This document shows, piece after piece, positions 1 through 7,932 of a stretch of 64,000 nucleotides of DNA (position 1 is the first letter of the stretch; every line of letters starts with the position of its first letter). Source of the stretch: Pseudomonas crudilactis (GTDB lineage Bacteria > Pseudomonadota > Gammaproteobacteria > Pseudomonadales > Pseudomonadaceae); NCBI RefSeq assembly GCF_013433315.1, contig NZ_WXVV01000024.1:1-64000 (forward strand). The letters are read 5' to 3'. Under the pieces are notes generated by a model. That model was not told the DNA's origin, ran no database searches, and saw only the letters and a program-made list of their open reading frames with translations. Made by a program: the position numbers and the translations under genes.

Positions 1-158
1 TAGCCCGCAAGCTTGCCCGGGTGGTATTTGCTCTGCTGAAAAATCAGAGCGAATACTCACCTAAAGCCGTTTAGGGGCTAGGCATGAACCATAGAATCTC
101 CCACAGGGATCACGCCGTATCTGTGGGAGCGAGCTTGCTCGCGAAGGCGTCAGCCCAA
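1..158. other. Intergenic lead-in with a small hairpin and a REP
   Basis: No gene is supported here. A 6-bp hairpin (GCTCTG at about 31-36 pairing with CAGAGC at about 46-51) is visible, without a clear U-run. The segment ends in a REP sequence. Any gene to the left lies outside the window. Confidence 0.5.
104..152. repeat. REP sequence
   Basis: It contains the typical Pseudomonas REP core GTGGGAGCGAGCTTGCTCGC, preceded by a short inverted CTCCCACAGG half. The same core recurs at seven other intergenic places in the window. It lies just beyond the stop codon of the ADP-ribosylglycohydrolase gene, the usual REP position. Confidence 0.85.
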
Positions 159-1157
159 TCAGCGCAAAGCCAACAGCCCCTGCACCAACGGCTCAAGCTC
201 CAGATGATTGACGACCTTCACCGTGTCGATCATCGGCGCCGGCCAGCTCTCAAGACCCAGGCAGGCCCCAAGCATCGCGCCAAGAATCGCCGCGATGGTG
301 TCAGTGTCACCGCCAAGACTGGCGGCCATGCACAGCGCCTCGAACGCGCTCATCTCACCGACCGCCACTTGCTGTGCCAGTGCGAACGAAACCACCACCG
401 ACTCCTGCGACGCCACCGAAGTACCGATCACGTCGTAGAGCAGATCCGCGAGCAAAGCCTTGTCGCTGTCGACACTGATGGTGCGCGCCCAACTGATGCG
501 CGAGGCAATGCGCCCACCGGCCACCCAGTGCCCGTGTGATTCCGCTTGTTGAGCGATTTGCTGACCGAGGTTCAACGCCTCACCCAGGTCCATGCCATTG
601 ATGCCAGCGGATACCACCGCCGCCACCGCCGCCGCACTGGAAATCCCCAGTGTGGTGTTGTGCGTGACCTGGCAGGCCTGCACGACCGCTGCGATGAATC
701 GCTGAGGGTCGGCAACATCCGCCGCGATTCCCACTGGCGTAATGCGCATCGCTGCGCCGTTAGTAGTGCCGTAGCGCCCGGCCTCTTCCGGCGAGTGCCC
801 GGCGAGGATCATTTCGATGGCGCGTTTGGTCGACGGCCCGAGCAAGTCCTGCGAGCCCTTGGCCTGCATCTCGGCTTCCCACTCGATCAAGCGTTGCGCG
901 AGGATCGCCGGTTCGATGCGGCCCTTGCCTTCGACCAGCAACTCGCCGACCAGAATCGCCTGCTCGGTGTCGTCGGTGATTGAGCCTTTGGGCATGTTCG
1001 CTGCGATCGGTTGCAGGGGGCCGGCTTCCTGCAGATCGGTAATCTGGCCGAAGCGGGTCTTGATCGTTTCGCGGTTCAGCGATTGCGTCGGCATGCCCAG
1101 CGCATCACCGAGGGCCAGGCCATAGAAAGCGCCGAGAGCACGGTTGAGCGCAGTCAT
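159..1157 (-). CDS. ADP-ribosylglycohydrolase family protein
   Basis: This 332-residue protein has the all-alpha ADP-ribosylglycohydrolase (DraG/ARH) fold. It shows GLALGDALGMP near the N-terminus, the metal-binding SITDDTE motif near residue 60, and a C-terminal GGDTDT motif, which together form the binuclear Mg site. Family members hydrolyse ADP-ribosyl bonds on proteins, nucleic acids or free ADP-ribosyl compounds; the substrate here cannot be read. Its start overlaps the end of the upstream GntR gene by four bases, so the two are probably one transcript. Position beside a sugar cluster suggests a metabolic rather than a toxin-reversal role, but this is inference. Confidence 0.88.
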   Translation of the reverse strand: MTALNRALGAFYGLALGDALGMPTQSLNRETIKTRFGQITDLQEAGPLQPIAANMPKGSITDDTEQAILVGELLVEGKGRIEPAILAQRLIEWEAEMQAKGSQDLLGPSTKRAIEMILAGHSPEEAGRYGTTNGAAMRITPVGIAADVADPQRFIAAVVQACQVTHNTTLGISSAAAVAAVVSAGINGMDLGEALNLGQQIAQQAESHGHWVAGGRIASRISWARTISVDSDKALLADLLYDVIGTSVASQESVVVSFALAQQVAVGEMSAFEALCMAASLGGDTDTIAAILGAMLGACLGLESWPAPMIDTVKVVNHLELEPLVQGLLALR

Positions 1158-1867
1158 TTCGATTCTCCAAATTGCAGGTGCAGACGGAAATGCACCGGGT
1201 CGAGTAGGCTTTCGACCTGCTCCATGAAGCGGTTCTGGCGGTCGTAGGTGGTGCGCAGCGCTTTGAGGAATACCGTGCCTTCAGGCCGGCCGAGCAGTGC
1301 GGCGTCTTCGGCATTCAGCGGTTCGGCGCCGATCCATTGATCGCCACGCTCACCGATGTAGCCGTAGGCGGCCAGAGTGATGGTCAGGGAGTTGTCGATC
1401 AGACCGACGCGCGGCAGGCTTTCCAGGCCGCCGGTCGCTGGCATCAAAGAGCGTTCGAGGGACACCAGCGTACCGTCGTTGGAGCGGCGGCGACGGTCGA
1501 GGGTGATGAATTGGTCTGTACCGAAACGCGAGAACAGATCCGGACGGGTCACGGCTTCCAGACGCAGCACTTCGGTGTTGATCAACACGCCGCTGTCGGC
1601 CAAGGCCTGCGCCCATCCGCTGCGCTGGTCGAGCACCACCCCGTCGAAGGTGACGATGGAGCCGACGCCGCTTTGCGTGGCGATGTATTTGCGCCGTTTC
1701 AGTTCGGCCAGCGCTTCACGCAACGTGCCTCGGCTGACTTGGAATTCTTGAGCCAACTGATGCTCGCCAGGCAACAGAAAGCCGTCCTCCATGAGGCCGC
1801 TTTCGATGCGCCGGACGAGTTCGTCGACCACCCGTTGTTTCTTGTCAAATCGTACCTGTCTAATCAT
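1154..1867 (-). CDS. GntR family regulator with UTRA domain (HutC subfamily)
   Basis: This 237-residue repressor-type protein has an N-terminal winged helix (about 1-70, with LVRRIESG, GEHQLAQEFQVSRGTLREAL and GVGSIV) and a UTRA effector domain (about 85-230, ending in YDRQNRFMEQVES). UTRA domains bind small metabolites such as sugars, sugar phosphates or amino acid derivatives. I use the ATG at 1867 because the protein begins MIRQVRF as the family does; a further upstream start would add 29 unlike residues. It overlaps the ADP-ribosylglycohydrolase gene by 4 bp and probably controls it. Whether it also acts on the neighbouring araFGH genes is unknown. Confidence 0.88.
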   Translation of the reverse strand: MIRQVRFDKKQRVVDELVRRIESGLMEDGFLLPGEHQLAQEFQVSRGTLREALAELKRRKYIATQSGVGSIVTFDGVVLDQRSGWAQALADSGVLINTEVLRLEAVTRPDLFSRFGTDQFITLDRRRRSNDGTLVSLERSLMPATGGLESLPRVGLIDNSLTITLAAYGYIGERGDQWIGAEPLNAEDAALLGRPEGTVFLKALRTTYDRQNRFMEQVESLLDPVHFRLHLQFGESK

Positions 1868-1947
1868 GTACAAATTGATAACCGAAACGGGTGAGGGTGA
1901 GCAAGGGAAATTTAGGGGAAGAGACAGAAGGTTGAAAGTCAAAGGCA

Positions 1948-2107
1948 CCCTCACCCTAGCCCTCTCCCGGAGGGAGAGGGGACTGATCGAGGTGTTTATT
2001 CGAATTACATCGACCTGAAATATCCAGTCGAACTCAGGTTTGAAAAGCTAGGAGATCTGCTCCCTTTCCCCCTCTCCCTCTGGGAGAGGGCTGGGGTGAG
2101 GGGCTCT
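1948..2107. repeat. Inverted-terminal-repeat dispersed element, copy 1
   Basis: An element of about 160 bp, bounded on the left by CCCTCACCCTAGCCCTCTCC and on the right by its near reverse complement ending GGGCTGGGGTGAGGGG. Each end also folds on itself (CCCTCTCCC with GGGAGAGGG). The core contains ACATCGACCTGAAATATCCAG. The reverse complement of the whole element occurs at 29851-30031. It encodes nothing and looks like a non-autonomous (MITE-like) repeat. Lying directly after araH, its hairpins could also act as a 3' end. Confidence 0.8.
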
Positions 2108-2112
2108 TGATC

Positions 2113-3084
2113 TTAGCGTTGCTTCAGACGGTCAATCACAACGGCCAGCAGCAGGATCGAACCACGAATCACATACTGATAAAACGTATCGATATTCTTC
2201 AAGTTCATCGCATTCTCAATAATCGCCAAAATCAACACCCCGGCAATCACATGCCGAATCATGCCGATCCCGCCACTCAACGACACCCCGCCCAACACAC
2301 AAGCCGAGATCACCGTCAGCTCAAATCCCTGACCAATCATCGGCTGCCCCGAGGTCATCCGCGACGCCAATATCACCCCGGCCAACGCACCAATCACACC
2401 ATGCACGGCAAAGATAATGATCTTGGTCCGGTCAACGTTCACACCCGCCAGCAACGCCGCTTCCTGGTTGCCACCGATGGCCATGGTGTTGCGCCCGTAG
2501 GTGGTGTAATTCAGCAGCCAGCCAAAAAACAGAAAGCAGACGATGGTGATCAGAATCGGCACCGGCACACCAAACAACTGGCCGTTACCAAAAACGAAGA
2601 ACGATTCCTGCGACACACCCACCGCTTTGCCATTGGCAAAAATGTAAGCCAGACCGCGAACAATCTGCATGGTCGCCAACGTCGTGATCAAGGCATTGAC
2701 GCGCAGCTTGGCAATCACAATCCCGTTGATCAACCCGACAATCAGGCCCATCACCAACGCCGCACTGACACCCAGAAACACGCTATTGGTGTCACGCATC
2801 ACCACCGCCGCAACCACCCCGGCGCAGGCAATCACCGAGCCCACCGACAAGTCGAAATGCCCCGACGCCAGGCAGTACAACATGGTGCACGCGGCGATCC
2901 CGGTGGTGGAAATCGCCAGGCCCAGACCACGCATGTTCAGCGGCGAGAGGAAGTTATCGATCAGCAGCGTACAGGCTACGAAAATGCCCACAGCCGCCAG
3001 CAGCATGACCCAGTCATCAAGGAAGCGCCGCATGTCCAGCGGCTTGCGCTCTTTGGGCAGGGTTTCGTTTTGGGTTGTCATCAT
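2113..3084 (-). CDS. araH: L-arabinose ABC transporter permease AraH
   Basis: A 323-residue inner-membrane permease of the BPD_transp_2 (RbsC/AraH/XylH) family with about nine to ten hydrophobic helices, and the family segments GIAACTMLYCLASGHFDLSV and NGIVIAKLRVNALITTLATM. It forms the channel for the AraG ATPase and AraF binding protein. The ATG at 3084 is preceded by AGAGG at five bases, so I prefer it to a GTG two codons upstream. It follows araG by only a few bases. Arabinose assignment rests on the neighbouring AraF, because permeases of this family are not diagnostic alone. Confidence 0.92.
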   Translation of the reverse strand: MMTTQNETLPKERKPLDMRRFLDDWVMLLAAVGIFVACTLLIDNFLSPLNMRGLGLAISTTGIAACTMLYCLASGHFDLSVGSVIACAGVVAAVVMRDTNSVFLGVSAALVMGLIVGLINGIVIAKLRVNALITTLATMQIVRGLAYIFANGKAVGVSQESFFVFGNGQLFGVPVPILITIVCFLFFGWLLNYTTYGRNTMAIGGNQEAALLAGVNVDRTKIIIFAVHGVIGALAGVILASRMTSGQPMIGQGFELTVISACVLGGVSLSGGIGMIRHVIAGVLILAIIENAMNLKNIDTFYQYVIRGSILLLAVVIDRLKQR

Positions 3085-3093
3085 AGTCACCTC

Positions 3094-4641
3094 TCAGTTC
3101 GCCACGCCGTCAGCGCGGTGGCGCGGCAAAGCCAGTTGCAGCAGGTTGGATTCATTGGCCTGGTCGCGGCTGATTTCGCCGCGCAGGGCGCCTTCGCAGA
3201 GCACCAGAATGCGGTCGGAAATGCCCATCACTTCCATCAGGTCGCTGGACACCACAATCACCGAAATGCCCTCGGCGGCGAGGTTATGGATGATCTGGTA
3301 GATCTCGGCCTTGGCGCCGATATCGATGCCGCGCGTCGGTTCGTCGAGCAGCAAAACTTTCATCGGCATCGACAACCAACGACCGAGAATGGCCTTCTGC
3401 TGATTGCCGCCGGAAAGGAATTTGATCTGTTGCCCGGCGTGTGGCGTTTTCACCTTCAGCGCCTTGATCTGTTTGTCGGCGTTGCCCTTTTCCCACAAGC
3501 CGCGAATCAGGCAACCGAGGCCAGAATTGGCCCCACGTGCACTGATGTTGATGTTCTCGGCAACGCTGGCCAGCGGGATGATGCCTTCCTTCTTGCGATC
3601 CTCCGGACAGAGCAAAATGCCCGCCGCAATCGCGTCGCGCGGTGAGCGCAGTTTCAGTTCATGACCGCGCAATTCGAGGCGTCCAGCGGTGTTGCGTTCC
3701 AGCCCGCTGAGCAGCCGAAACAGCTCGGTGCGCCCCGCCCCGACCAGTCCGAACAAACCAAGGATTTCACCTTTGTGTGCCTCGAAACTGATCGGCTCGC
3801 GCAGACCCGGGCCGAGCAGGCCGGAGACCTTCAGGGCCACTGCGCCGCGTGGACGATGGCGGTAATCGTAGATGTCCTGAATGTCGCGCCCGACCATGCA
3901 GGTCACCAGTTGATCGTGGCTCAACTGGCTCATGTCTTCGAAGGTGCGCACGTAGCGACCGTCCTTGAACACCGTCACGGCGTCGCAGATGCGGAACACT
4001 TCTTCCATGCGATGCGAGACGTAGAGCACCACTTTGCCCTCGTCGCGCAGGCGGCCGATGATCGCCATCAAGCGGTCGATTTCGCGGGCCGAAAGGCTGC
4101 TGGTCGGTTCATCGAAAGCGATCACATGGGCGCCGCGCGACAGCGCTTTGGCGATTTCCACCAGTTGCCGCTGACCGAGGGACAAGCGCCCGACCTTGGT
4201 TTGCGGGTCGATTTCGTCGGCCAGGCCTTTCAGGCAATTCAGCGCTTGCTGGCGCAGTGTGCTGCGATTGATCAAGCCGAAACTGGCCGGCAAATGGCCG
4301 AGAAACAGGTTTTCAGCGACGGTCATTTCCGGCACCAGATGCAGCTCCTGGTGAATCACCGCGACGCCGCTGCCGATGCTGTCAGCGGTCGACTTGAACG
4401 CCATGGTCTGCTCGCCGATCTGCAACTCGCCGCTGCTCGGAATGTAGGCACCGCCGAGGATTTTCAGCAGGGTCGATTTGCCGGCGCCGTTCTCGCCCAT
4501 CAAGGCATGAACCTGGCCCGGATGCGCGACGAAGCTGATGGCGTCCAGTGCCTTCACACCGGGAAAGGTTTTGCCGATCCCGTTGAAGCGCAGGCTGCCG
4601 CTGGAGCTGTGTTGTGCTTGTGTCTGTACTTGCGCGTGCAT
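3094..4641 (-). CDS. araG: L-arabinose ABC transporter ATP-binding protein AraG
   Basis: A 515-residue tandem ABC ATPase of the sugar-import CUT2 class. The first half carries Walker A GENGAGKST and the signature LSLGQRQ; the second has a degenerate P-loop (GLVGAGRTE), LSGGNQQKA and LLLDEPTRGID. Long stretches agree with E. coli AraG as remembered (GKTFPGVKAL, QELHLVPEMTVAEN, VGRDIQDIY). It energises uptake through AraH. The start has GAGGTGG upstream. A terminator-like hairpin separates it from araF, which would lower araGH relative to the binding protein. Confidence 0.94.
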   Translation of the reverse strand: MHAQVQTQAQHSSSGSLRFNGIGKTFPGVKALDAISFVAHPGQVHALMGENGAGKSTLLKILGGAYIPSSGELQIGEQTMAFKSTADSIGSGVAVIHQELHLVPEMTVAENLFLGHLPASFGLINRSTLRQQALNCLKGLADEIDPQTKVGRLSLGQRQLVEIAKALSRGAHVIAFDEPTSSLSAREIDRLMAIIGRLRDEGKVVLYVSHRMEEVFRICDAVTVFKDGRYVRTFEDMSQLSHDQLVTCMVGRDIQDIYDYRHRPRGAVALKVSGLLGPGLREPISFEAHKGEILGLFGLVGAGRTELFRLLSGLERNTAGRLELRGHELKLRSPRDAIAAGILLCPEDRKKEGIIPLASVAENINISARGANSGLGCLIRGLWEKGNADKQIKALKVKTPHAGQQIKFLSGGNQQKAILGRWLSMPMKVLLLDEPTRGIDIGAKAEIYQIIHNLAAEGISVIVVSSDLMEVMGISDRILVLCEGALRGEISRDQANESNLLQLALPRHRADGVAN

Positions 4642-4661
4642 AAAGCCACCTCTTCACACCG

Positions 4662-4687
4662 AAAAACGGCCCGGCTGCCCGGGCCGT
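4662..4687 (-). terminator. Intercistronic terminator/attenuator between araF and araG
   Basis: On the minus strand a 9-bp perfect stem (ACGGCCCGG with CCGGGCCGT, 4-nt loop) is followed by five T. It sits after the araF stop and before the araG ribosome-binding site. In binding-protein transporters such hairpins either stop part of the transcripts or stabilise the upstream message. Confidence 0.75.
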
Positions 4688-4694
4688 CGCGGCA

Positions 4695-5699
4695 TCAGTT
4701 CCACAGGCCGATTTTTTCCAGCTCTTGCTTGAAGTTCTCGCGGGTGATCAGGGTGACGTCGTCCATGGCGGTGTACTTCGGCGGTTCTTTGCCGGTGGTG
4801 ACCCACTCGTACATCATCTCTGCGGTCTTGTAGCCTTCGATGTGCGGGCTTGGCAGCATCGAACCGAAGAAACCGCTGTTGGGCTTTTTCAGTTCGCCGA
4901 TGGCGTCAGTGCCGTTGATGCCGATGCCGATCACGTTGGCCGCGGCAAAACCGGCGGCTTCGGTGGCGCGTACGCCGCCGAGCACGGTGTTGTCGTTCAT
5001 GCCGCCGATGATCAGGTTTTTCGCCGCGCTCGGCAGTTTCACCAGTGCCGAGTTGGTGGCGTCCATGCTGCCCGGTACGTCGAGGGTTTTCAGCGCAGCG
5101 AAGAGGATGTGATCCTTCGGCAGGCCGGCGTCTTCAAGGGATTTCACCGAGCCGTCGGTGCGTTTCTTGCCGGTGTCGAGTTCGTTGTAGGTGTTGACCA
5201 CCGCGTAGGTGTCTTTCCAGTCCCAATTACGCTTCTTCGCTTCGGCAACCATGGCGTTGCCCTGCTTCTGGCCGACTTCGAACGCGGCCATGCCGAGGTA
5301 CGGCACGTCTTCCATGAATTTGCCGTTGGCGTCGACGAAACGGTCATCGACGGCAATCACTTTCAGGTCATTGAGTTTGGCTTTGGCCATGATTGCCGGG
5401 CCGAGCGAGACATCCGGCGGGCAGATCACGAAACCCTTGGCGCCGTTGGCGGCAAGGCTGTCGATGGCCGAGAGGGTTTTCTCACCGTCCGGCACAGCGA
5501 TCTTGATCAGTTCGAAGCCCTTGTCTTTGGCGGCTTTCTCGGCGAAGGCCCACTCGGTCTGGAACCACGGCTCTTCCGCCTGCTTGACCAGAAAACCGAT
5601 TTTCACGGTATCGGCAGCGAGCAGCGCACTGCTCAGGCTGAACGCGGTAACCGCCAGGGCGGTACTGCACAGGGTACGAATCCCGAAACGACGTTTCAT
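4695..5699 (-). CDS. araF: L-arabinose-binding periplasmic protein AraF
   Basis: A 334-residue periplasmic binding protein with a signal peptide (MKRRFGIRTL, hydrophobic core, cleavage near SSALLAA). The mature part follows E. coli AraF closely as remembered: KIGFLVKQAEEPWFQTEW, IKIAVPDGEKTLSAIDSLA, ANGAKGFVICPPD, MNDNTVLGGVRATEAAGF and IGIGING. It captures L-arabinose (possibly D-galactose or D-fucose as in E. coli) and delivers it to AraGH. The ATG at 5699 is preceded by AAGGAG. It is the first gene of araFGH, with an operator-like motif about 85 bp upstream. Confidence 0.94.
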   Translation of the reverse strand: MKRRFGIRTLCSTALAVTAFSLSSALLAADTVKIGFLVKQAEEPWFQTEWAFAEKAAKDKGFELIKIAVPDGEKTLSAIDSLAANGAKGFVICPPDVSLGPAIMAKAKLNDLKVIAVDDRFVDANGKFMEDVPYLGMAAFEVGQKQGNAMVAEAKKRNWDWKDTYAVVNTYNELDTGKKRTDGSVKSLEDAGLPKDHILFAALKTLDVPGSMDATNSALVKLPSAAKNLIIGGMNDNTVLGGVRATEAAGFAAANVIGIGINGTDAIGELKKPNSGFFGSMLPSPHIEGYKTAEMMYEWVTTGKEPPKYTAMDDVTLITRENFKQELEKIGLWN

Positions 5700-5782
5700 A
5701 AGCTGACTCCTTGTTATTTTTTTTGAGCAATGTTTGAAAAGCGTTAAAGCGTGTTCCTGCAAAATCTTCTGACAATAGTCAT

Positions 5783-5796
5783 ATCGTATGATGATT
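5783..5796 (-). promoter_or_regulatory. Operator-like motif upstream of araF
   Basis: The minus strand reads AATCATCATACGAT, differing at one position from AATCATCATATGAT in the promoter of the FadR-type regulator gene (8687-8700). It lies 84-97 bp upstream of the araF start, where a repressor or activator site is expected. Confidence 0.5.
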
Positions 5797-5835
5797 GGAT
5801 TGCAAACGGATTTATCCGCGTGAAAGCCATTGCGC

Positions 5836-6654
5836 TCAGTCGTGGTACATCACCGAGCGCCCACCATCGATGGTGATGCATGACGCATTGATGAACGGCG
5901 CTTCATCACTGGCCAGAAACACCGCAGTCATTGCCACTTCGAGCGGCTGACCGATGCGTTTCGGCGGATGCAGATCGAAAGCGCGCTGACGTTCGGCGTG
6001 CGGGTCGGCGAAACCGTTCCAGTAATCGACGTTCAGCTGCGTTTCGATATACCCCGGGGCGATGGCGTTGACGCGAATGCCTTTCGCCGCGTACTCGATG
6101 CCGAGCGCGCGGGTCAGGCCGAGCAAACCGTGCTTGGCCACCGGATACGGGAAGCAGCCGGGAATGATGTGGCTGGAATGGGTCGACGCGATGTTGATGA
6201 TGCTACCAACGCCCTGCTCGATCATCTGCGGCAGCACCGCTTTGCAACCGAACCAGGCGCCATCGAGATCGATGGCGAAGCAGCGATGCCAATCTTCTTC
6301 GGTCATTTCCAATGGATCGCGGAACACGTTGACTCCGGCGCAGTTGACCAGCACGTCGATGCGCCCGTGCAGCTCAACGGCGCGCTTGGCCATGGCGTGC
6401 AGATCGTGCTGACGCGAGACATCCGCCTTCAGCGCCTGCACATCAAAGCCCTGCTCGCGCCAGTGCGCGGCAACCTGTTCAACCTTCTCGGCCTGAATAT
6501 CGCTGATGACCAGTTTCGCTCGCTGCGAAGCGAAAGCAGCGACGATGGCTTCGCCGATGCCTTGCGCAGCACCGGTCAGCAGCACGACCTTGTTTTTCAG
6601 TCGCTCGCCCTTCGGCGGCGCGGGCACCGGCGGCAGGGAAAGGGGTTCAGCCAT
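5836..6654 (-). CDS. SDR family oxidoreductase, probable sugar 1-dehydrogenase
   Basis: A 272-residue short-chain dehydrogenase with the cofactor motif TGAAQGIGEA, NCAG near residue 108, and the catalytic Ser in IASTHSS with YPVAK downstream. A proline-rich N-terminal extension (PLSLPPVPAPPKGERL) precedes the Rossmann fold. The setting between araFGH and an SMP-30 lactonase suggests it oxidises L-arabinose or D-galactose to the lactone in the non-phosphorylative pathway. The substrate is inferred from context; SDR sequence alone does not give it. The ATG at 6654 has AGGAG upstream. Confidence 0.82.
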   Translation of the reverse strand: MAEPLSLPPVPAPPKGERLKNKVVLLTGAAQGIGEAIVAAFASQRAKLVISDIQAEKVEQVAAHWREQGFDVQALKADVSRQHDLHAMAKRAVELHGRIDVLVNCAGVNVFRDPLEMTEEDWHRCFAIDLDGAWFGCKAVLPQMIEQGVGSIINIASTHSSHIIPGCFPYPVAKHGLLGLTRALGIEYAAKGIRVNAIAPGYIETQLNVDYWNGFADPHAERQRAFDLHPPKRIGQPLEVAMTAVFLASDEAPFINASCITIDGGRSVMYHD

Positions 6655-6925
6655 GGAACAGGACTCCTGTTTCGCGAGCACAAAAAAACCGGGCATCTGC
6701 CGATGTCCGGTCTGGAAGGCGGTTTGAACGAAACAGGCAGGCGCGGCCGACAGCTTGGGGCCGTTGCGAGACGCGGACTCCACACGGGAGTGCGATAGAC
6801 ATTCGCTGCATCACTTCACCTGTTTTGTTCTTTTTAAGTGTGAGTGCGTGTTACTGCTGCTGCCGACTATAAACCCGACCGCCAAATAATCTCAATATAT
6901 AATTTTGCATCCCATATTTTGGGAT
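6655..6925. promoter_or_regulatory. Leader region of the SDR gene with a palindrome
   Basis: A non-coding gap between two minus-strand genes, locally AT-rich around 6888-6930. A perfect 17-bp inverted repeat, ATCCCATATTTTGGGAT (6909-6925), abuts the lactonase stop codon. It could be an operator for a promoter reading into the SDR gene or a weak 3' hairpin. It resembles no operator family I can name with confidence. Confidence 0.45.
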
Positions 6926-7801
6926 TTAATCTGCAAAGCGTGTACAGATTTTTCCTGCAACATCAACGCGCATTGTCAGTACCGCGCCATCCAGTGGATG
7001 GTTGTGCGGGCTCTTGGCGCTGGTGATGAACAGGGTTTTCAGGTCTTCACCGCCGAATACACAACTGGTCGGGCGGCTGACGGGCAGGTCGATTTTGCGG
7101 TCGACCTTGCCGTCAGGCGTCAGGCGCAGCAGGCAGGTGCCGTCCCAACGGGCATTCCACACATAGCCTTCGGCATCCATCGCCGAGCCGTCCGGGCCGC
7201 CCTGCTGGTCGGGACCGTACCAGACTTGTGCGGCATCGAGATGGCCGTCGGTGTGAATGAAGTAGCGATGCAGCGTGCTGTCCATGCTGTCGCCGAACAG
7301 CAGCGTGGTGCCGTCGTCGCTCCACAGCAAAGTGTTGGGAATCCCCAGATTGCGCAGTAAGGGTGTGACGCGTTTATCCGGATCGATCCGGAACAGGCCA
7401 CCGGAACGACGGCTGATCGGCAGGTCTTCGCCCTGCTCGCCGATGTTGTTTTGCATGGTGCCGAGCCACAGATGACCTTGACCATCGCAGCGTGCTTCGT
7501 TGGGGCGATTGCCCGGTTGCGGATCGGCGACGCAGAACAGCGTCAGACGTGGTTCTAGGCCCGGAGAGTCGAGATCGAGACGGTAGACGCCACTGCTCAG
7601 GGTCACCAGTGCATCGCCGCTGGCGCAGGGGATGAACGCGGAGACGTGCTCAGGCATCTGCCAGATCTGTACATTCTGGCCAATCAGGCGTAGGGCCTGT
7701 TTGCCAGCGATGTCTACCCAGTACAGCGCCTGGGTTGGCGCGTCCCAGAAAGGGCCTTCACCGAGCTGAGCGCGGTGTTGGGTCAGGGCGGTCCACGGCA
7801 T
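6926..7801 (-). CDS. SMP-30/gluconolactonase family lactonase
   Basis: A 291-residue six-bladed beta-propeller lactonase of the SMP-30/LRE family. It shows the N-terminal metal ligand in LGEGPFWD, then NRPNEARCDGQGHLWLGTM, the Asn of IPNTLLW, and the catalytic Asp in LLFGDSMD. Family members open sugar lactones to aldonic acids. Beside araFGH and the sugar-dehydrogenase-like SDR it is best read as an L-arabinono-1,4-lactonase or galactonolactonase. It would act in the cytoplasm, since no signal peptide is seen. Confidence 0.87.
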   Translation of the reverse strand: MPWTALTQHRAQLGEGPFWDAPTQALYWVDIAGKQALRLIGQNVQIWQMPEHVSAFIPCASGDALVTLSSGVYRLDLDSPGLEPRLTLFCVADPQPGNRPNEARCDGQGHLWLGTMQNNIGEQGEDLPISRRSGGLFRIDPDKRVTPLLRNLGIPNTLLWSDDGTTLLFGDSMDSTLHRYFIHTDGHLDAAQVWYGPDQQGGPDGSAMDAEGYVWNARWDGTCLLRLTPDGKVDRKIDLPVSRPTSCVFGGEDLKTLFITSAKSPHNHPLDGAVLTMRVDVAGKICTRFAD

Positions 7802-7830
7802 ATGACGGTCTCCATTGTTCTTGTTTTTGC

Positions 7831-7920
7831 TGTAGGAGTGAGCCTGCTCGCGATCGCGGTGGACCAGTCGAAGCTACTTTGCCTGATACGACGCTATCGC
7901 GAGCAGGCTCACTCCTACAG
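7831..7920. repeat. REPIN (inverted REP pair)
   Basis: Two REP cores in inverted orientation: TGTAGGAGTGAGCCTGCTCG at the left and its reverse complement ending at 7920, separated by about 40 bases. This is the mobile doublet form seen in the P. fluorescens group. It fills the gap between the lactonase and regulator genes. Confidence 0.9.
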
Positions 7921-7932
7921 GGGATTTTTTTG

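Noticed and set aside
84..539. Plus-strand frame at the left end
   Set aside because: It crosses the REP and the end of the ADP-ribosylglycohydrolase gene, has no ribosome-binding site and no protein-like composition.
2107..3645. 512-codon plus-strand frame across araH and araG
   Set aside because: His/Gln/Asn-rich shadow of the transporter genes, which have clear family motifs on the minus strand.
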